Assembly: GCF_002000245.1 (NCBI RefSeq)
Contig: NZ_MTCM01000008.1
Location: forward strand, 1-64,000
Length of the DNA stretch: 64,000 nucleotides
Direction: 5' to 3'
From: Sphingobacterium sp. CZ-UAM
Lineage (GTDB): Bacteria > Bacteroidota > Bacteroidia > Sphingobacteriales > Sphingobacteriaceae
Under the pieces are notes generated by a model. The model worked only from the letters and a program-made list of their open reading frames with translations, was not told the DNA's origin and did no database searches. A program made the position numbers and the translations under genes. How positions within the stretch are numbered: position 1 is the first letter of the stretch; every line of letters starts with the position of its first letter. Below are positions 45,426-55,537 of the stretch, piece after piece.

Positions 45426-48400
45426 ATGAATCACAAATTACTCAGTTTTTTCGTGGGTAGTATGATCCTGACATCGGTTGCGTTCGCGCAAGAACGAAAA
45501 ATCAGTGGTCGTGTTACTGGAGCTGATGGAAAACCATTGGCGGGCGTAACGATCGTTGTGCAGGGATCGAATACGGCTACCCAAACAGATGCGGATGGTA
45601 ACTATTCCCTGTCTGTTCCAACAGGAAAGGTTATTATCTTTCGTTCAGTCGGTTTCGCGGATAAGACATTAATTGTAAAAGAGGGACAATCCGCTTTTAA
45701 CGTTATGCTAGATAATTCTGATAACGCGCTTGATGAGGTTGTGGTAACGGCTTTGGGTATTACAAGGGATAAAAAATCGCTAGGTTATGCGACCCAAGAA
45801 GTTAAGGGGGAAGTATTATCCGCGGCAAGGGGAGGTAATGCATTACAATCACTCTCCGGAAATGTAGCTGGTGCAGTGATTTCCGCACCATCTTCAAGTT
45901 TGGGTGGTTCTACACGTATCGTTCTCCGGGGGATAGGTTCCTTAACTGGGGAAAACAAGCCCCTAATTGTGGTAGACGGAATTCCAATGGACAACTCTAA
46001 TTACAATAGTGCAAATGCCGAACGTGGAGCTGGGGGACGTGATTATGGAGATGCCGGTTTTGATATTAATCCAGACGACATTGAATCCGTTAGTGTTTTA
46101 AAAGGAGGACCGGCATCAGCATTGTACGGTGCTCGGGCATCCAATGGTGTAGTGCTTATTAAAACAAAAACGGCAAAAAAAGGGCGGGATGAGATCATTT
46201 TTAATACTGGTGTAGCTTTTGAGCAATTGGGTATTACCCCGAAACTTCAGAAATTATATGGTGGTGGATTCACACCTGAGTTTAATACCGCAACCATCAA
46301 TGGTAAACAATATCAGTTGGTAGATTATTCTGCGGATGAGTCTTGGGGACCCAAATTGGATGGGCAAGAAGTATTGCATTGGGATGCTTTTGATCCCAAT
46401 GATCCAGATAATTATTTAAAAACTCGTCCTTGGGTTTATCCAAAAAATGATTATAGATCATTTTTTAATACTGGTACCACTTATACGAATTCCTTATCAT
46501 TGGCTAAATCGTATGAGAATACCTCCGCTCGTTTGTCGTTATCAAATACGAGCCAATCGGGGATTGTTCCAAATAGTAACCTAAAACGCACAACTGTAGC
46601 CCTAAGTTTGGACAACAAATTTTCAGATAAGCTGACTGCTAGAGGAACAATTAATTATATTCGGACTAATGGTTTTAATAGGCCTGAGCAAGGTTATGGC
46701 GATAACTCTATCGGTCAAAAAATGTTTCAATGGGGGCAAACACAGTTAGATTACACTCGCCTTAAGAACTATAAGACTATTACGGGGGCACAAAAATCCT
46801 GGAATATAAAGTCATGGAACGACCCGACACCAAACTATTCGGATAACCATTATTGGATAATCAATGAAAACATTTCCAAAGATCAGCGTGACCGTTTTTA
46901 TGGTAATGTAGAATTGCGTTACGATATCGCTCCTGGATTGTATGCTACAGGAAATATCTATGGTGATAATTATACCTTGAAAATAAACGAACAGGTCGCT
47001 GTGGGCTCCCTTTCTACATCATCTTTCTCGGAAGCCATTCGGGAGTTTATGGAGATGAATTACGAAGGTCGCGTGCATTTTGACAAAAAATGGGATAAAT
47101 TTTCTTTAAATTCATTTGTAGGAGCAAATAGACGGAACACAACAACCCATCGGTCTAGTGCTGCGACAGCCGGTGGTTTGATTGTACCAGGCTTGTATTC
47201 AATCAATAATAGTACGCAAACAGCAACAATCGAAACATTCGGGACAAAAAAACGTGTGAATTCGGTATTTGGAAGTTTCTCCGCAGGATATAATGACTTA
47301 GTCTATTTAGATTTTGGCTGGAGAAATGACTGGTCTTCTACGCTCCCAGAGAACAACAATTCGTATTTTTATCCATCAGTGACCGGATCATTTGTCTTCT
47401 CACAGGTCGTGAAAGCACCTTGGTTGAATTTCGGAAAACTTCGTGCTGGATGGTCACAAGTCGGTAATGATACTGACCCCTACCGTTTAGCCGATGTATA
47501 TTTCAATAATGTGTTTACAGGAACTACGTTCCTAGATGCGCCTTACTTTTTGAAGGGGCTTTCAAAATTGAACCCAACGTTACGTCCGGAGACTAAAAGA
47601 TCTTATGAATTCGGGGTGGAAGCACAGATGTTCCAAAATAGAGTGGGTATTGATGTTACCTACTATAATGAAGAAACGACTGATTTGATTATGGCAGTAA
47701 CTTCCGGCGCTGAGACCGGTTATAGTTCGAGAGTATTGAATGCTGGTCGGGCAGTTAACAAAGGTATAGAGGCTATGCTGACTTTGGTTCCCGTACGAAA
47801 GGAGAATTTTGAATGGACATCCAACATTAATTTCTCGCGGAATCGGAATAAAGTAATGGAATTGGCCGAAGGAATACAATCTTTAACAATCGGTACCGCG
47901 CCTTTTAATGCGACATTAATTGCACAGCCGGGACAGCCTTATGGACAGATTTTTGGATCGGATTTCGTCTATGATAGCGATGGCAATAAAGTTGTTTCCC
48001 CAACTTCTGGATTATATTTAAAAACGCCGAATAAGAATTTAGGGTCGATTTTACCTGATTTCAATGCAGGCTGGCGTAATACTTTTACTTACAAAGCAAT
48101 TACGTTATCAGCTTTGATCGATATGCAGAAAGGAGGAAAGTTCTTCTCTATCTCTAATATGTTTGGACATTATACAGGTGTTTTGGAAGAAACAGCAGCT
48201 AATGGTGTGCGGGAAAATGGCCTAGTTGTTCCTGGAGTAACCGGTAAAGTCACTTTTAATCCAGATGGATCTTATGTGGTTACTGATGTAAACGAAAACA
48301 CTAAAAATGTTACTGGCAAAGCGTATTTCAGACACTATTACGCTGGTCCTACTGCACAAAATGTTTTTGATGCCGATTATATTAAATTACGAGAAATCAC

Positions 48401-48617
48401 GCTAGGTTACAATCTGCCATCAGATTTTATTAAAAGATTCCATCTAAAAGGAGCTACAATTTCAGCTTTTGCAAGAAATCTGGCTGCTTGGGGATTGGCC
48501 AATAAAAACTTTGATCCGGAAATGGCGACTACAGGTAGTGGTAATATCCAGGGTTTTGAAGGTGGAAATTTGCCGGCTTCTAAAACCTTTGGTTTCAATC
48601 TAAAACTACAATTCTAA
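45426..48617 (+). CDS. SusC/RagA-type TonB-dependent outer-membrane transporter, pair 2
   Basis: 1063 aa. Signal peptide 1-22, carboxypeptidase-regulatory-like domain to about 105, plug with IVVDGIPMDN and SVSVLKGGPASALYGARA, barrel ending LKLQF. The 41 bases at 45432-45472 are identical to the start of susC 4 (58002-58042). The barrel itself is clearly different from the other three paralogues. susD 2 follows after 15 bp. Substrate unknown. Confidence 0.93.
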   Translation: MNHKLLSFFVGSMILTSVAFAQERKISGRVTGADGKPLAGVTIVVQGSNTATQTDADGNYSLSVPTGKVIIFRSVGFADKTLIVKEGQSAFNVMLDNSDNALDEVVVTALGITRDKKSLGYATQEVKGEVLSAARGGNALQSLSGNVAGAVISAPSSSLGGSTRIVLRGIGSLTGENKPLIVVDGIPMDNSNYNSANAERGAGGRDYGDAGFDINPDDIESVSVLKGGPASALYGARASNGVVLIKTKTAKKGRDEIIFNTGVAFEQLGITPKLQKLYGGGFTPEFNTATINGKQYQLVDYSADESWGPKLDGQEVLHWDAFDPNDPDNYLKTRPWVYPKNDYRSFFNTGTTYTNSLSLAKSYENTSARLSLSNTSQSGIVPNSNLKRTTVALSLDNKFSDKLTARGTINYIRTNGFNRPEQGYGDNSIGQKMFQWGQTQLDYTRLKNYKTITGAQKSWNIKSWNDPTPNYSDNHYWIINENISKDQRDRFYGNVELRYDIAPGLYATGNIYGDNYTLKINEQVAVGSLSTSSFSEAIREFMEMNYEGRVHFDKKWDKFSLNSFVGANRRNTTTHRSSAATAGGLIVPGLYSINNSTQTATIETFGTKKRVNSVFGSFSAGYNDLVYLDFGWRNDWSSTLPENNNSYFYPSVTGSFVFSQVVKAPWLNFGKLRAGWSQVGNDTDPYRLADVYFNNVFTGTTFLDAPYFLKGLSKLNPTLRPETKRSYEFGVEAQMFQNRVGIDVTYYNEETTDLIMAVTSGAETGYSSRVLNAGRAVNKGIEAMLTLVPVRKENFEWTSNINFSRNRNKVMELAEGIQSLTIGTAPFNATLIAQPGQPYGQIFGSDFVYDSDGNKVVSPTSGLYLKTPNKNLGSILPDFNAGWRNTFTYKAITLSALIDMQKGGKFFSISNMFGHYTGVLEETAANGVRENGLVVPGVTGKVTFNPDGSYVVTDVNENTKNVTGKAYFRHYYAGPTAQNVFDADYIKLREITLGYNLPSDFIKRFHLKGATISAFARNLAAWGLANKNFDPEMATTGSGNIQGFEGGNLPASKTFGFNLKLQF

Positions 48618-48632
48618 CTAGAATATATTAAC

Positions 48633-50228
48633 ATGAAAAATATAAAAGCTATATTGTTGTCTTCTGTCATAGGAATTTCAGCTTTGTCCATGAACTCCTG
48701 TACAAAAGATCTTGCTGATATTAACGTAAACCCGAATGCACCGGAAAAGGTGCCAACTTATTCCTTGTTCAACGGGGCAAATAGATATTTAATCAATTTT
48801 ACGCGCGATGAATGGTTAATGGCGAGGATGTCGATGCCTTGGATGCAATATTCAGCGCAGAATAATTATCTGGAAGAAGATAAGTATCAATATCGTGATA
48901 ATCAGACTACTAATGGTTGGACCTATTTGTACAGATCTGCGCATACTTTTAAAGATCTTATTGATGTTTGTGAGACACCCGAACGAAAATTAGAGTCTGA
49001 ACAGAATGGTAATTTGGATAATCAAATAGCTTCCGCTCGTATTATGTTGGCTTACACATTTGACTATTTGGTCAGCCATTTTGGACCTGTTCCTTATTGG
49101 TCTTACGGGCAGAGAGAAAATCCAAATTTCCAAGCATTGAACGTGAATAAATATCCACTGCCTGTATATGCGTCGGAGGAAGAGATCTATAAAGATCTGT
49201 TAAAAGAACTAAAGGAAGCCGCCGCTCAGTTAAAGACAGGAGAATCAGGGTTCGTTCAAGGCGATAACATTTATGGTGGAGACGCGGCTAAATGGAAAAA
49301 ATTTGCTAATTCATTGCGTCTGCGTATAGCAAACCGAATCAAGAAAGTGTATCCTGCGGCAACGGCGGAGATTAAAGATGCTATCGCTAGTGGTGTCTTT
49401 ACGTCCAATGAAGATAACGCTATTCATGCGTTTGGCTCAACCGATGTTGAAGGTAATCCTTTGTGGAAAACGTTTTATACGGGTACACCACGTACGGATT
49501 TTTGGCCTAACCGTACTTTTGTACAGTTGCTAAAAGGAGAAACAGCAAACTTCGGATTTGACCCCCGTCTTTATAAGATAGCCGCACCTAAGGGGTTGAC
49601 ATTTTTACAGTACAATAAAAATAATAGTTATGGCGATTCTACCAATTTAGCTGTTTATACAGGTGTGCCTTATGCTTTGCCAGATGTGGAACCGTATTAT
49701 CAGGAAGCTAAGAATATAAATTTCTTTACTAAGGACATTCTGTCTGCTAATCGCGGGGAAGTTCTTATGGAATATGCTGAAGTAGAGTTTATATTAAGTG
49801 AAAATAACAATTGGTCAAAAGTTAACTATGAAAAAGGTGTGCGAGCAAATATGGATCGCCTCGGTGTGCCCAAAGATTCTATAGATAAATTTATAGCTAA
49901 ACTACCTGTAGCCAATGAAAGAAATGTCATTACGCAGAAGTATGTGACTTTGTTCTTTAATCCCGATGAAGCATGGAACGAATATCGGAGAACTGGTTAC
50001 CCTGATACGCAGGTGTTGTTAATGCCAGGCGAAACAGCCAAACGCCCTCACGATGGATCGACCTATGTATTTACTCCACTCCAATCAGGCAACGTCATTG
50101 CGAAGGATCTTCCGGCACGTGTAAGATATCCGGTCACTCAACAAACGCTCAACGGCCAAAATTGGAAGGAGGCTTCCACTAAACTTGGCGGTGATGAAAT
50201 TGACAGAAAGCTATGGTTTGCGAAATAA
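48633..50228 (+). CDS. SusD-like nutrient-binding surface lipoprotein, pair 2
   Basis: 531 aa. Lipobox MNSC near residues 20-23, then DLADINVNPNAPEKVPTYSL. The core includes MSMPWMQYSAQNNYLEEDKY-type helices and the C-terminal EAWNEYRRTGYPDTQVL, placing it with the SusD-like_2 proteins. Surface lid of susC 2. Followed by a terminator hairpin. Confidence 0.92.
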   Translation: MKNIKAILLSSVIGISALSMNSCTKDLADINVNPNAPEKVPTYSLFNGANRYLINFTRDEWLMARMSMPWMQYSAQNNYLEEDKYQYRDNQTTNGWTYLYRSAHTFKDLIDVCETPERKLESEQNGNLDNQIASARIMLAYTFDYLVSHFGPVPYWSYGQRENPNFQALNVNKYPLPVYASEEEIYKDLLKELKEAAAQLKTGESGFVQGDNIYGGDAAKWKKFANSLRLRIANRIKKVYPAATAEIKDAIASGVFTSNEDNAIHAFGSTDVEGNPLWKTFYTGTPRTDFWPNRTFVQLLKGETANFGFDPRLYKIAAPKGLTFLQYNKNNSYGDSTNLAVYTGVPYALPDVEPYYQEAKNINFFTKDILSANRGEVLMEYAEVEFILSENNNWSKVNYEKGVRANMDRLGVPKDSIDKFIAKLPVANERNVITQKYVTLFFNPDEAWNEYRRTGYPDTQVLLMPGETAKRPHDGSTYVFTPLQSGNVIAKDLPARVRYPVTQQTLNGQNWKEASTKLGGDEIDRKLWFAK

Positions 50229-50260
50229 AAGTTGCTTAAACTAGCAATCAATATGTAAGG

Positions 50261-50294
50261 AAATACTCTCAGATAATCTGGGAGTATTTTTTTT
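50261..50294 (+). terminator. Terminator of susCD pair 2
   Basis: Fourteen-base arms (50261-50274, 50276-50289) with one G-T pair and a T run. Confidence 0.75.
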
Positions 50295-50487
50295 GAGTTA
50301 TCTGTAACAAGTTATAGCGGTTTCAGCAAGCAAATGTTTTTTACTCTTGTAAAATGCTTAAAGTTTACAAGTATGATGTTACAACATAAAAGACGCTATG
50401 GTTTATTATATTTTTTTGTAAATTAGCTTGTTACGTTTTTGGTTTTATCCTTGTAGCGGATCGGCTACGAAAATTAAATTATTATTG

Positions 50488-50517
50488 TTGCAAATATAAA
50501 ACAAAGTTTTATATTTG
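50488..50517 (+). promoter_or_regulatory. Promoter of susC 3 with embedded inverted repeat
   Basis: TTG (50488-50490), 19-nt spacer, TATATTTG (50510-50517). The spacer and -7 element form a perfect inverted repeat: 12-bp arms at 50491-50502 and 50506-50517 around AAA. Just downstream CAAAACTTT (50525-50533) and AAAGTTTTG (50546-50554) form a second 9-bp stem. Predicted leader about 270 nt. Confidence 0.6.
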
Positions 50518-50656
50518 TTTTTAACAAAACTTTAACACTTTTAACAAAGTTTTGGTGATGCCGCCTCTCTTCGCATTAAAGAGCGCAGAGACCTGAAAAA
50601 CATTAAATGCCGATATATTTTTAGTTGACCTTCTGAAGTGGTCGACTGACTTATTG

Positions 50657-50690
<34 letters not shown>

Positions 50691-50792
50691 GGCTAAGAGA
50701 CAAAAGATTAAACAGATTGAAAAGTAAATTCTAACCAAGGTATTTTTATACCCCAAGAGCTAAATAAACATACTTAAATTAAACATAAACAT

Positions 50793-53700
50793 ATGAAACA
50801 CAAACTACTCAGTTTTCTTTTGGGTGGTGCTATCTTGACATCGGTAGCATTTGCTCAAGAAAAGAAGGTTAGTGGACGAGTAACTGGTGCAAATGGCGAG
50901 GGGTTGCCAGGCGTAACCATCGTTATTCAAGGTACTAATCAAGCTACCCAAACCGATGCAAACGGTAATTATTCTATTAATGTGCCAACTGGAAAGATAT
51001 TGATCTTTCGTTCTGTCGGATATTCCGATAAGACGATCACAGTATCCCCGAGCTCAAGGTTTTATAACGTAGAACTTAGCAATAATGATTCGGTACTAGA
51101 TGAGGTTGTGGTAACAGGGGCAGGGCTTCAGGCGAGTCGTCGCTCTGTTGGTGTAACCCAGACGACCATTAAAGCCGATGATTTACAACAAGCCAAACCT
51201 ACTAATATTGTTACGGGTCTGACAGGCAAAGTGGCCGGTTTGACCGTTCAGGGGGTAGGTAGTGGGGTTAACCCAAATTATCGTGTTGTATTGCGCGGTA
51301 TGCGTTCATTAACGGGAAATAACCAAGCGCTCATCGTAATAGACAATATGATTTCACCCTCATCCATGTTAGGGAATTTAAATCCTGATGATGTCGAAGA
51401 TATCACCGTACTGAATGGAGCGTCAGCAGCAGCTCTTTATGGGTCTCAGGCTTCAAATGGTGCATTAATCATCAAGACTAAAAAAGGAGCTTCTTCTCAA
51501 GGTTTAGAGGTTACAATAGATAACACGACGACCTTTGAAAACTCGGTATTTCTGCCTAAAATGCAGAAATTATTTGGATCAGGGGCAGATAAATACGTGC
51601 AAATTTTTCTACCTTATGAGAACCAACAATATGGTCCTCGATTCGATGGTTCGAATGTCCTCATTGGGGACCCTCTCGAAGATGGACAGACGCAATATGG
51701 CGCTTATTCCTATAATGGTGATAAAGATGCTTTCTGGGAAACAGGGGTAACGAATATGACGAATTTATCGGTTGCGTCAAAGCTTGAAAAAAGTTCATTC
51801 CGCTTTTCTGGCCAATACCTTAACTCCACAGGAACGGTTCCTGGAGATAAATACACAAGAGCCGCAGCTCGTGTAAACGGGTCTCGGGAATTGAATGATA
51901 AATTGAATATTTCCTATTCGTCCTATTATGCACAAAATCGCTATGATCAGACGTCGGTGAATTCTTCGATATATGACGCTGTACTGAATCAACCGGGACA
52001 TATCCCTTTATTAAGTTATAAAGATTGGAAAAATAATCCTTTTGCGGATCCTAGTGGTTATTATAATGCGTATTACAACAACCCTTACTTTGTTGCAGCA
52101 AATAATCGCCAGAACATTCGAAACGACTATTTTATGGGGAATGTCGATCTTAGTTTCAAACCATTGGAATGGCTGGATTTTACTGGCCGCGTTGGTTTGA
52201 CTACGGCCAATCAGTCCTATAAATATACAACTGGAAAATATTCTTTTACACCTTATGCGGCTGGACTACATGGGTCATATAAAGCAAATAACATTACAGG
52301 AGGTGTTACCGATGGTTTTAATTACACTACAAACATTGCGTCGGATTTTATTTCGCATGCTACACATACCAATGGTGACTTTAAATTTGATTATACCTTA
52401 CTTTTCCAATTTTTGCAGAACCAATATTCTGGTATGAATGCCTCGGTGAGTGGCCTTGTTATACCTGATATCTACAACTTAGGTAACTCATTAAATAATC
52501 CAAGTGCAGGACAATCTTCATACCTTGCACGTACCTTTGGTTTATCTGGAAAAGTTGATGTGGCCTATAAAAACTATTTGTACTTGAGCCTTACCGGACG
52601 TAATGATTGGGTTTCTATCTTGGATCCTCAAAATAGATCGTTTTTCTATCCGGGTGTTGCACTCTCTTTTGTCGCAACAGACGCGATTGAAGGTTTAAAG
52701 GATTTCGAACCTTTGAACTTTTTGAAGTTGATTGCAAACTGGTCAAAAGTGGGACAGGTTAACGTGGGAACAACATCAACCTTTGGTGCTTATGCTACAG
52801 TACCAACGTTCAGTCAAGGAGCAGGCTATCCATACAATGGCGTAGGTGGGTTTACGATTGGAAATCAGATTGTTCAGCCTGGATTGAAACCTGAAATGAC
52901 TCGTTCAATTGAATTTGGATTTGAATCGCAATGGTGGAATAATCGAATTACGGCTAATGCAACTTATTTTAACAATAGAACGACGGATAACACTGTTCCT
53001 GCTATTATTTCTTGGGCGACTGGCTATAGTAATTATTTAGTGAATGCCGGTATTACAACAGGTAAAGGTATTGAATCCAAATTGACTGTAACTCCTATCA
53101 GAACTGAAGATTGGGATTTGACGTTAGGCGGTAATTTTACCTATATTGATAATAGAGTTGAAGCCGTAGGCGCAGGCTTGACACAGTTGGCCTTAGGAAC
53201 CTATGGTGGAAGTACAGGCTCATATGCAATCGCGGGTGAAAAGTTTCCTGTAATCATGGGATATGGTTATAATAGGGATCCCGAAGGTCGAATTATTGTA
53301 GATAAAACTACAGGATACCCTACGAAAACGGAGAATCTAATCAACATGGGACCAGCTATGCCAACACATACCCTTGGTTTAAATTTGAGTTTATCATGGA
53401 AAGACTTGACATTCTATACAAGTGCTGAATATCGTACAGGAAACTACATCTATCATAGAGGTGCCGGCAGTTTTGATTTTTCCGGTTCAGGAATTAATAC
53501 AGTAGGTTATGATAGGGAGCGTTTTGTTATTCCAAACTCTTCATATTGGGATGATGCGTCGCAATCATATGTCGCAAATACCAATATCACTGTGTATGAT
53601 GGTGGGGCAGATTATTGGACAATGGGAAGTGTTAGAAGAGATATCGATGAAACTTATGTGACTTCTGCAGCATTCTGGAAAATACGGGAAATGTCTGTAA

Positions 53701-53930
53701 CCTATAATATTCCAAAGACTTGGTTAGCTGGGCAGAATGTGATTAAAAGAGCTCGGGTAAGCGCTCAAGGCCGTAATTTGTTCTTATGGACACCAGCCAC
53801 TAACGTTTATACTGACCCAGAATATTCTGACGGAAACGGATCATCTAATGGTAATGCAATTGGTTTGACGGGATTAAGTCAAACACCTCCTTCTAGATAT
53901 CTAGGATTTTCCGTTAGCTTAACTTTTTAA
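50793..53930 (+). CDS. SusC/RagA-type TonB-dependent outer-membrane transporter, pair 3
   Basis: 1045 aa. Signal peptide 1-22 and carboxypeptidase-regulatory-like domain as in the paralogues. The plug is slightly unusual: ALIVIDNMISP replaces the common VVDG-P-box and DITVLNGASAAALYGSQA has VLNG for VLKG. Barrel ends VSLTF. Followed after 10 bp by susD 3 and then a DUF1735-type lipoprotein, so this pair has an extra surface component. The upstream region carries a long repeat-rich leader. Substrate unknown. Confidence 0.92.
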   Translation: MKHKLLSFLLGGAILTSVAFAQEKKVSGRVTGANGEGLPGVTIVIQGTNQATQTDANGNYSINVPTGKILIFRSVGYSDKTITVSPSSRFYNVELSNNDSVLDEVVVTGAGLQASRRSVGVTQTTIKADDLQQAKPTNIVTGLTGKVAGLTVQGVGSGVNPNYRVVLRGMRSLTGNNQALIVIDNMISPSSMLGNLNPDDVEDITVLNGASAAALYGSQASNGALIIKTKKGASSQGLEVTIDNTTTFENSVFLPKMQKLFGSGADKYVQIFLPYENQQYGPRFDGSNVLIGDPLEDGQTQYGAYSYNGDKDAFWETGVTNMTNLSVASKLEKSSFRFSGQYLNSTGTVPGDKYTRAAARVNGSRELNDKLNISYSSYYAQNRYDQTSVNSSIYDAVLNQPGHIPLLSYKDWKNNPFADPSGYYNAYYNNPYFVAANNRQNIRNDYFMGNVDLSFKPLEWLDFTGRVGLTTANQSYKYTTGKYSFTPYAAGLHGSYKANNITGGVTDGFNYTTNIASDFISHATHTNGDFKFDYTLLFQFLQNQYSGMNASVSGLVIPDIYNLGNSLNNPSAGQSSYLARTFGLSGKVDVAYKNYLYLSLTGRNDWVSILDPQNRSFFYPGVALSFVATDAIEGLKDFEPLNFLKLIANWSKVGQVNVGTTSTFGAYATVPTFSQGAGYPYNGVGGFTIGNQIVQPGLKPEMTRSIEFGFESQWWNNRITANATYFNNRTTDNTVPAIISWATGYSNYLVNAGITTGKGIESKLTVTPIRTEDWDLTLGGNFTYIDNRVEAVGAGLTQLALGTYGGSTGSYAIAGEKFPVIMGYGYNRDPEGRIIVDKTTGYPTKTENLINMGPAMPTHTLGLNLSLSWKDLTFYTSAEYRTGNYIYHRGAGSFDFSGSGINTVGYDRERFVIPNSSYWDDASQSYVANTNITVYDGGADYWTMGSVRRDIDETYVTSAAFWKIREMSVTYNIPKTWLAGQNVIKRARVSAQGRNLFLWTPATNVYTDPEYSDGNGSSNGNAIGLTGLSQTPPSRYLGFSVSLTF

Positions 53931-53940
53931 TTTTACTAAA

Positions 53941-55527
53941 ATGAAACGAAATATTAAAAAATACATCATATTGGGATTGTCAGTCGCGCTTGGTGTGCCG
54001 ACAATTCAATCCTGTAAAAAAGCTTTGGATATTAATACCAATCCCAACTCACCTACTTATTCAACACCCGAATTGGTATTACCTCAGGCGATGGTAGCCA
54101 CTGCACAACAAGTACCAGGATTTAATACCTACGGTGGCCGTTTCGTCGGATATTATGCCACTTCAGGTGGCGTGTCCGGTTGGGGAGATATATTGACCTA
54201 TGATTATGCGACGAGTGCATTTGGTGGCTTGTGGAGTGGAATTTACAATACTTTAACCGACTTGGATTACGTCGTTAAGAATACAAATGAGAATTCAAAC
54301 TACAAAGATCTCAATCAGGCCGCTGTGGTATTAATGGCCTATAATTTTGCCAACCTAGTTGATACTTATAATGATATTCCTTATTCAGAGGCATTACAGG
54401 GGGCGGCATTTTTAACCCCTAAGTATGACAAAGCAAGTGACATTTATGTGGATCTCGCAAAAAAATTGGATGCTGCGGTCGCATATTTTAAAGCAAATCA
54501 AGCATCTGATGTATTTAAAAAATCTGATATTATCTTTAAAGGTAATAATACATCTTGGGCTAAGTTTGCGAACACATTGAAGTTGAGATTAGTACTTCGG
54601 GCAGGTAGCAAAGCAACTTTTGCTAATAAGACAATTGATCCTATTGGCGTAATTACTGATGATGTTATTGTTCAGCCAGGGTTTACGAAAATTGCGGGAA
54701 AACAAAACCCAATGTGGAATACTTGGGCTTACGGAGCTGATGGTGCTGCTGTTGGAACCTGGGGAACACAATTTATTCCAACACCATTCATTATGGCATT
54801 CTTCGATGGCTCTAAATTGTCGGATGAGGCCCGTGCCAGTTTATTCTTTGCGAATGGTATTTCTACAAATGTAAACCAGCTGGGTAATACAACGAACCCA
54901 CCTGTAGGTGTTGCTCCTTCCGCTTGGGTAATGCGACCTGCTTCGGGAAGTATAAGCGCAACTAACTATCGCGGCTATGGGGCAATCAAAGGTCCGTCAG
55001 CTGGTCAACCTCTCATGTTAGGTGCCGAGGGGAATTTTCTTGGTGCGGAGGCAGTTGTTGAAGGTTTGCTAAGTGGTGATGCCAAAACTTATTTTGAAAA
55101 TGGTATCAAAGCTTCTTATATTTATTTGAATAAGAACGAATCTGACGTAGTTGCAAACGGTGCTAATGCAAATACGTATTTAGAAAATTATGTTGCTGCA
55201 AATGAGGGTAAATATTTGGCTGACTGGTCCGCTGCTTCAACAAAGGACCAAAAGTTAGAGGCTATTATAACTCAGAAATATATAGCAATGAATTTTTTAT
55301 TTGGTCATGAATCTTATAATGAATACCGCCGAATTGGATACCCTAAAATCACAGGTTCGAATGTCGCAGGGAATGCTAAGAACAACTTTATTTCAACAGA
55401 ATCTCGCTCTACAGCTCCAGATAAAAATCTAGCAAGACTACCTTATCCAGCGAGTGAATTCAGTTACAATAGTGGTAATATCCCGGTTGTGGATAAATAC
55501 ACTTCTAAACTATTTTGGGCAAAATAA
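53941..55527 (+). CDS. SusD-like nutrient-binding surface lipoprotein, pair 3
   Basis: 528 aa. Lipobox IQSC at about residues 22-25, then ALDINTNPNSPTYSTPELVL. C-terminal HESYNEYRRIGYPKITGSN is the SusD-like_2 hallmark. Ends 10 bp before the DUF1735-type gene, so susC 3, susD 3 and that lipoprotein form one operon. Confidence 0.92.
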   Translation: MKRNIKKYIILGLSVALGVPTIQSCKKALDINTNPNSPTYSTPELVLPQAMVATAQQVPGFNTYGGRFVGYYATSGGVSGWGDILTYDYATSAFGGLWSGIYNTLTDLDYVVKNTNENSNYKDLNQAAVVLMAYNFANLVDTYNDIPYSEALQGAAFLTPKYDKASDIYVDLAKKLDAAVAYFKANQASDVFKKSDIIFKGNNTSWAKFANTLKLRLVLRAGSKATFANKTIDPIGVITDDVIVQPGFTKIAGKQNPMWNTWAYGADGAAVGTWGTQFIPTPFIMAFFDGSKLSDEARASLFFANGISTNVNQLGNTTNPPVGVAPSAWVMRPASGSISATNYRGYGAIKGPSAGQPLMLGAEGNFLGAEAVVEGLLSGDAKTYFENGIKASYIYLNKNESDVVANGANANTYLENYVAANEGKYLADWSAASTKDQKLEAIITQKYIAMNFLFGHESYNEYRRIGYPKITGSNVAGNAKNNFISTESRSTAPDKNLARLPYPASEFSYNSGNIPVVDKYTSKLFWAK

Positions 55528-55537
55528 ATGATTTGAA

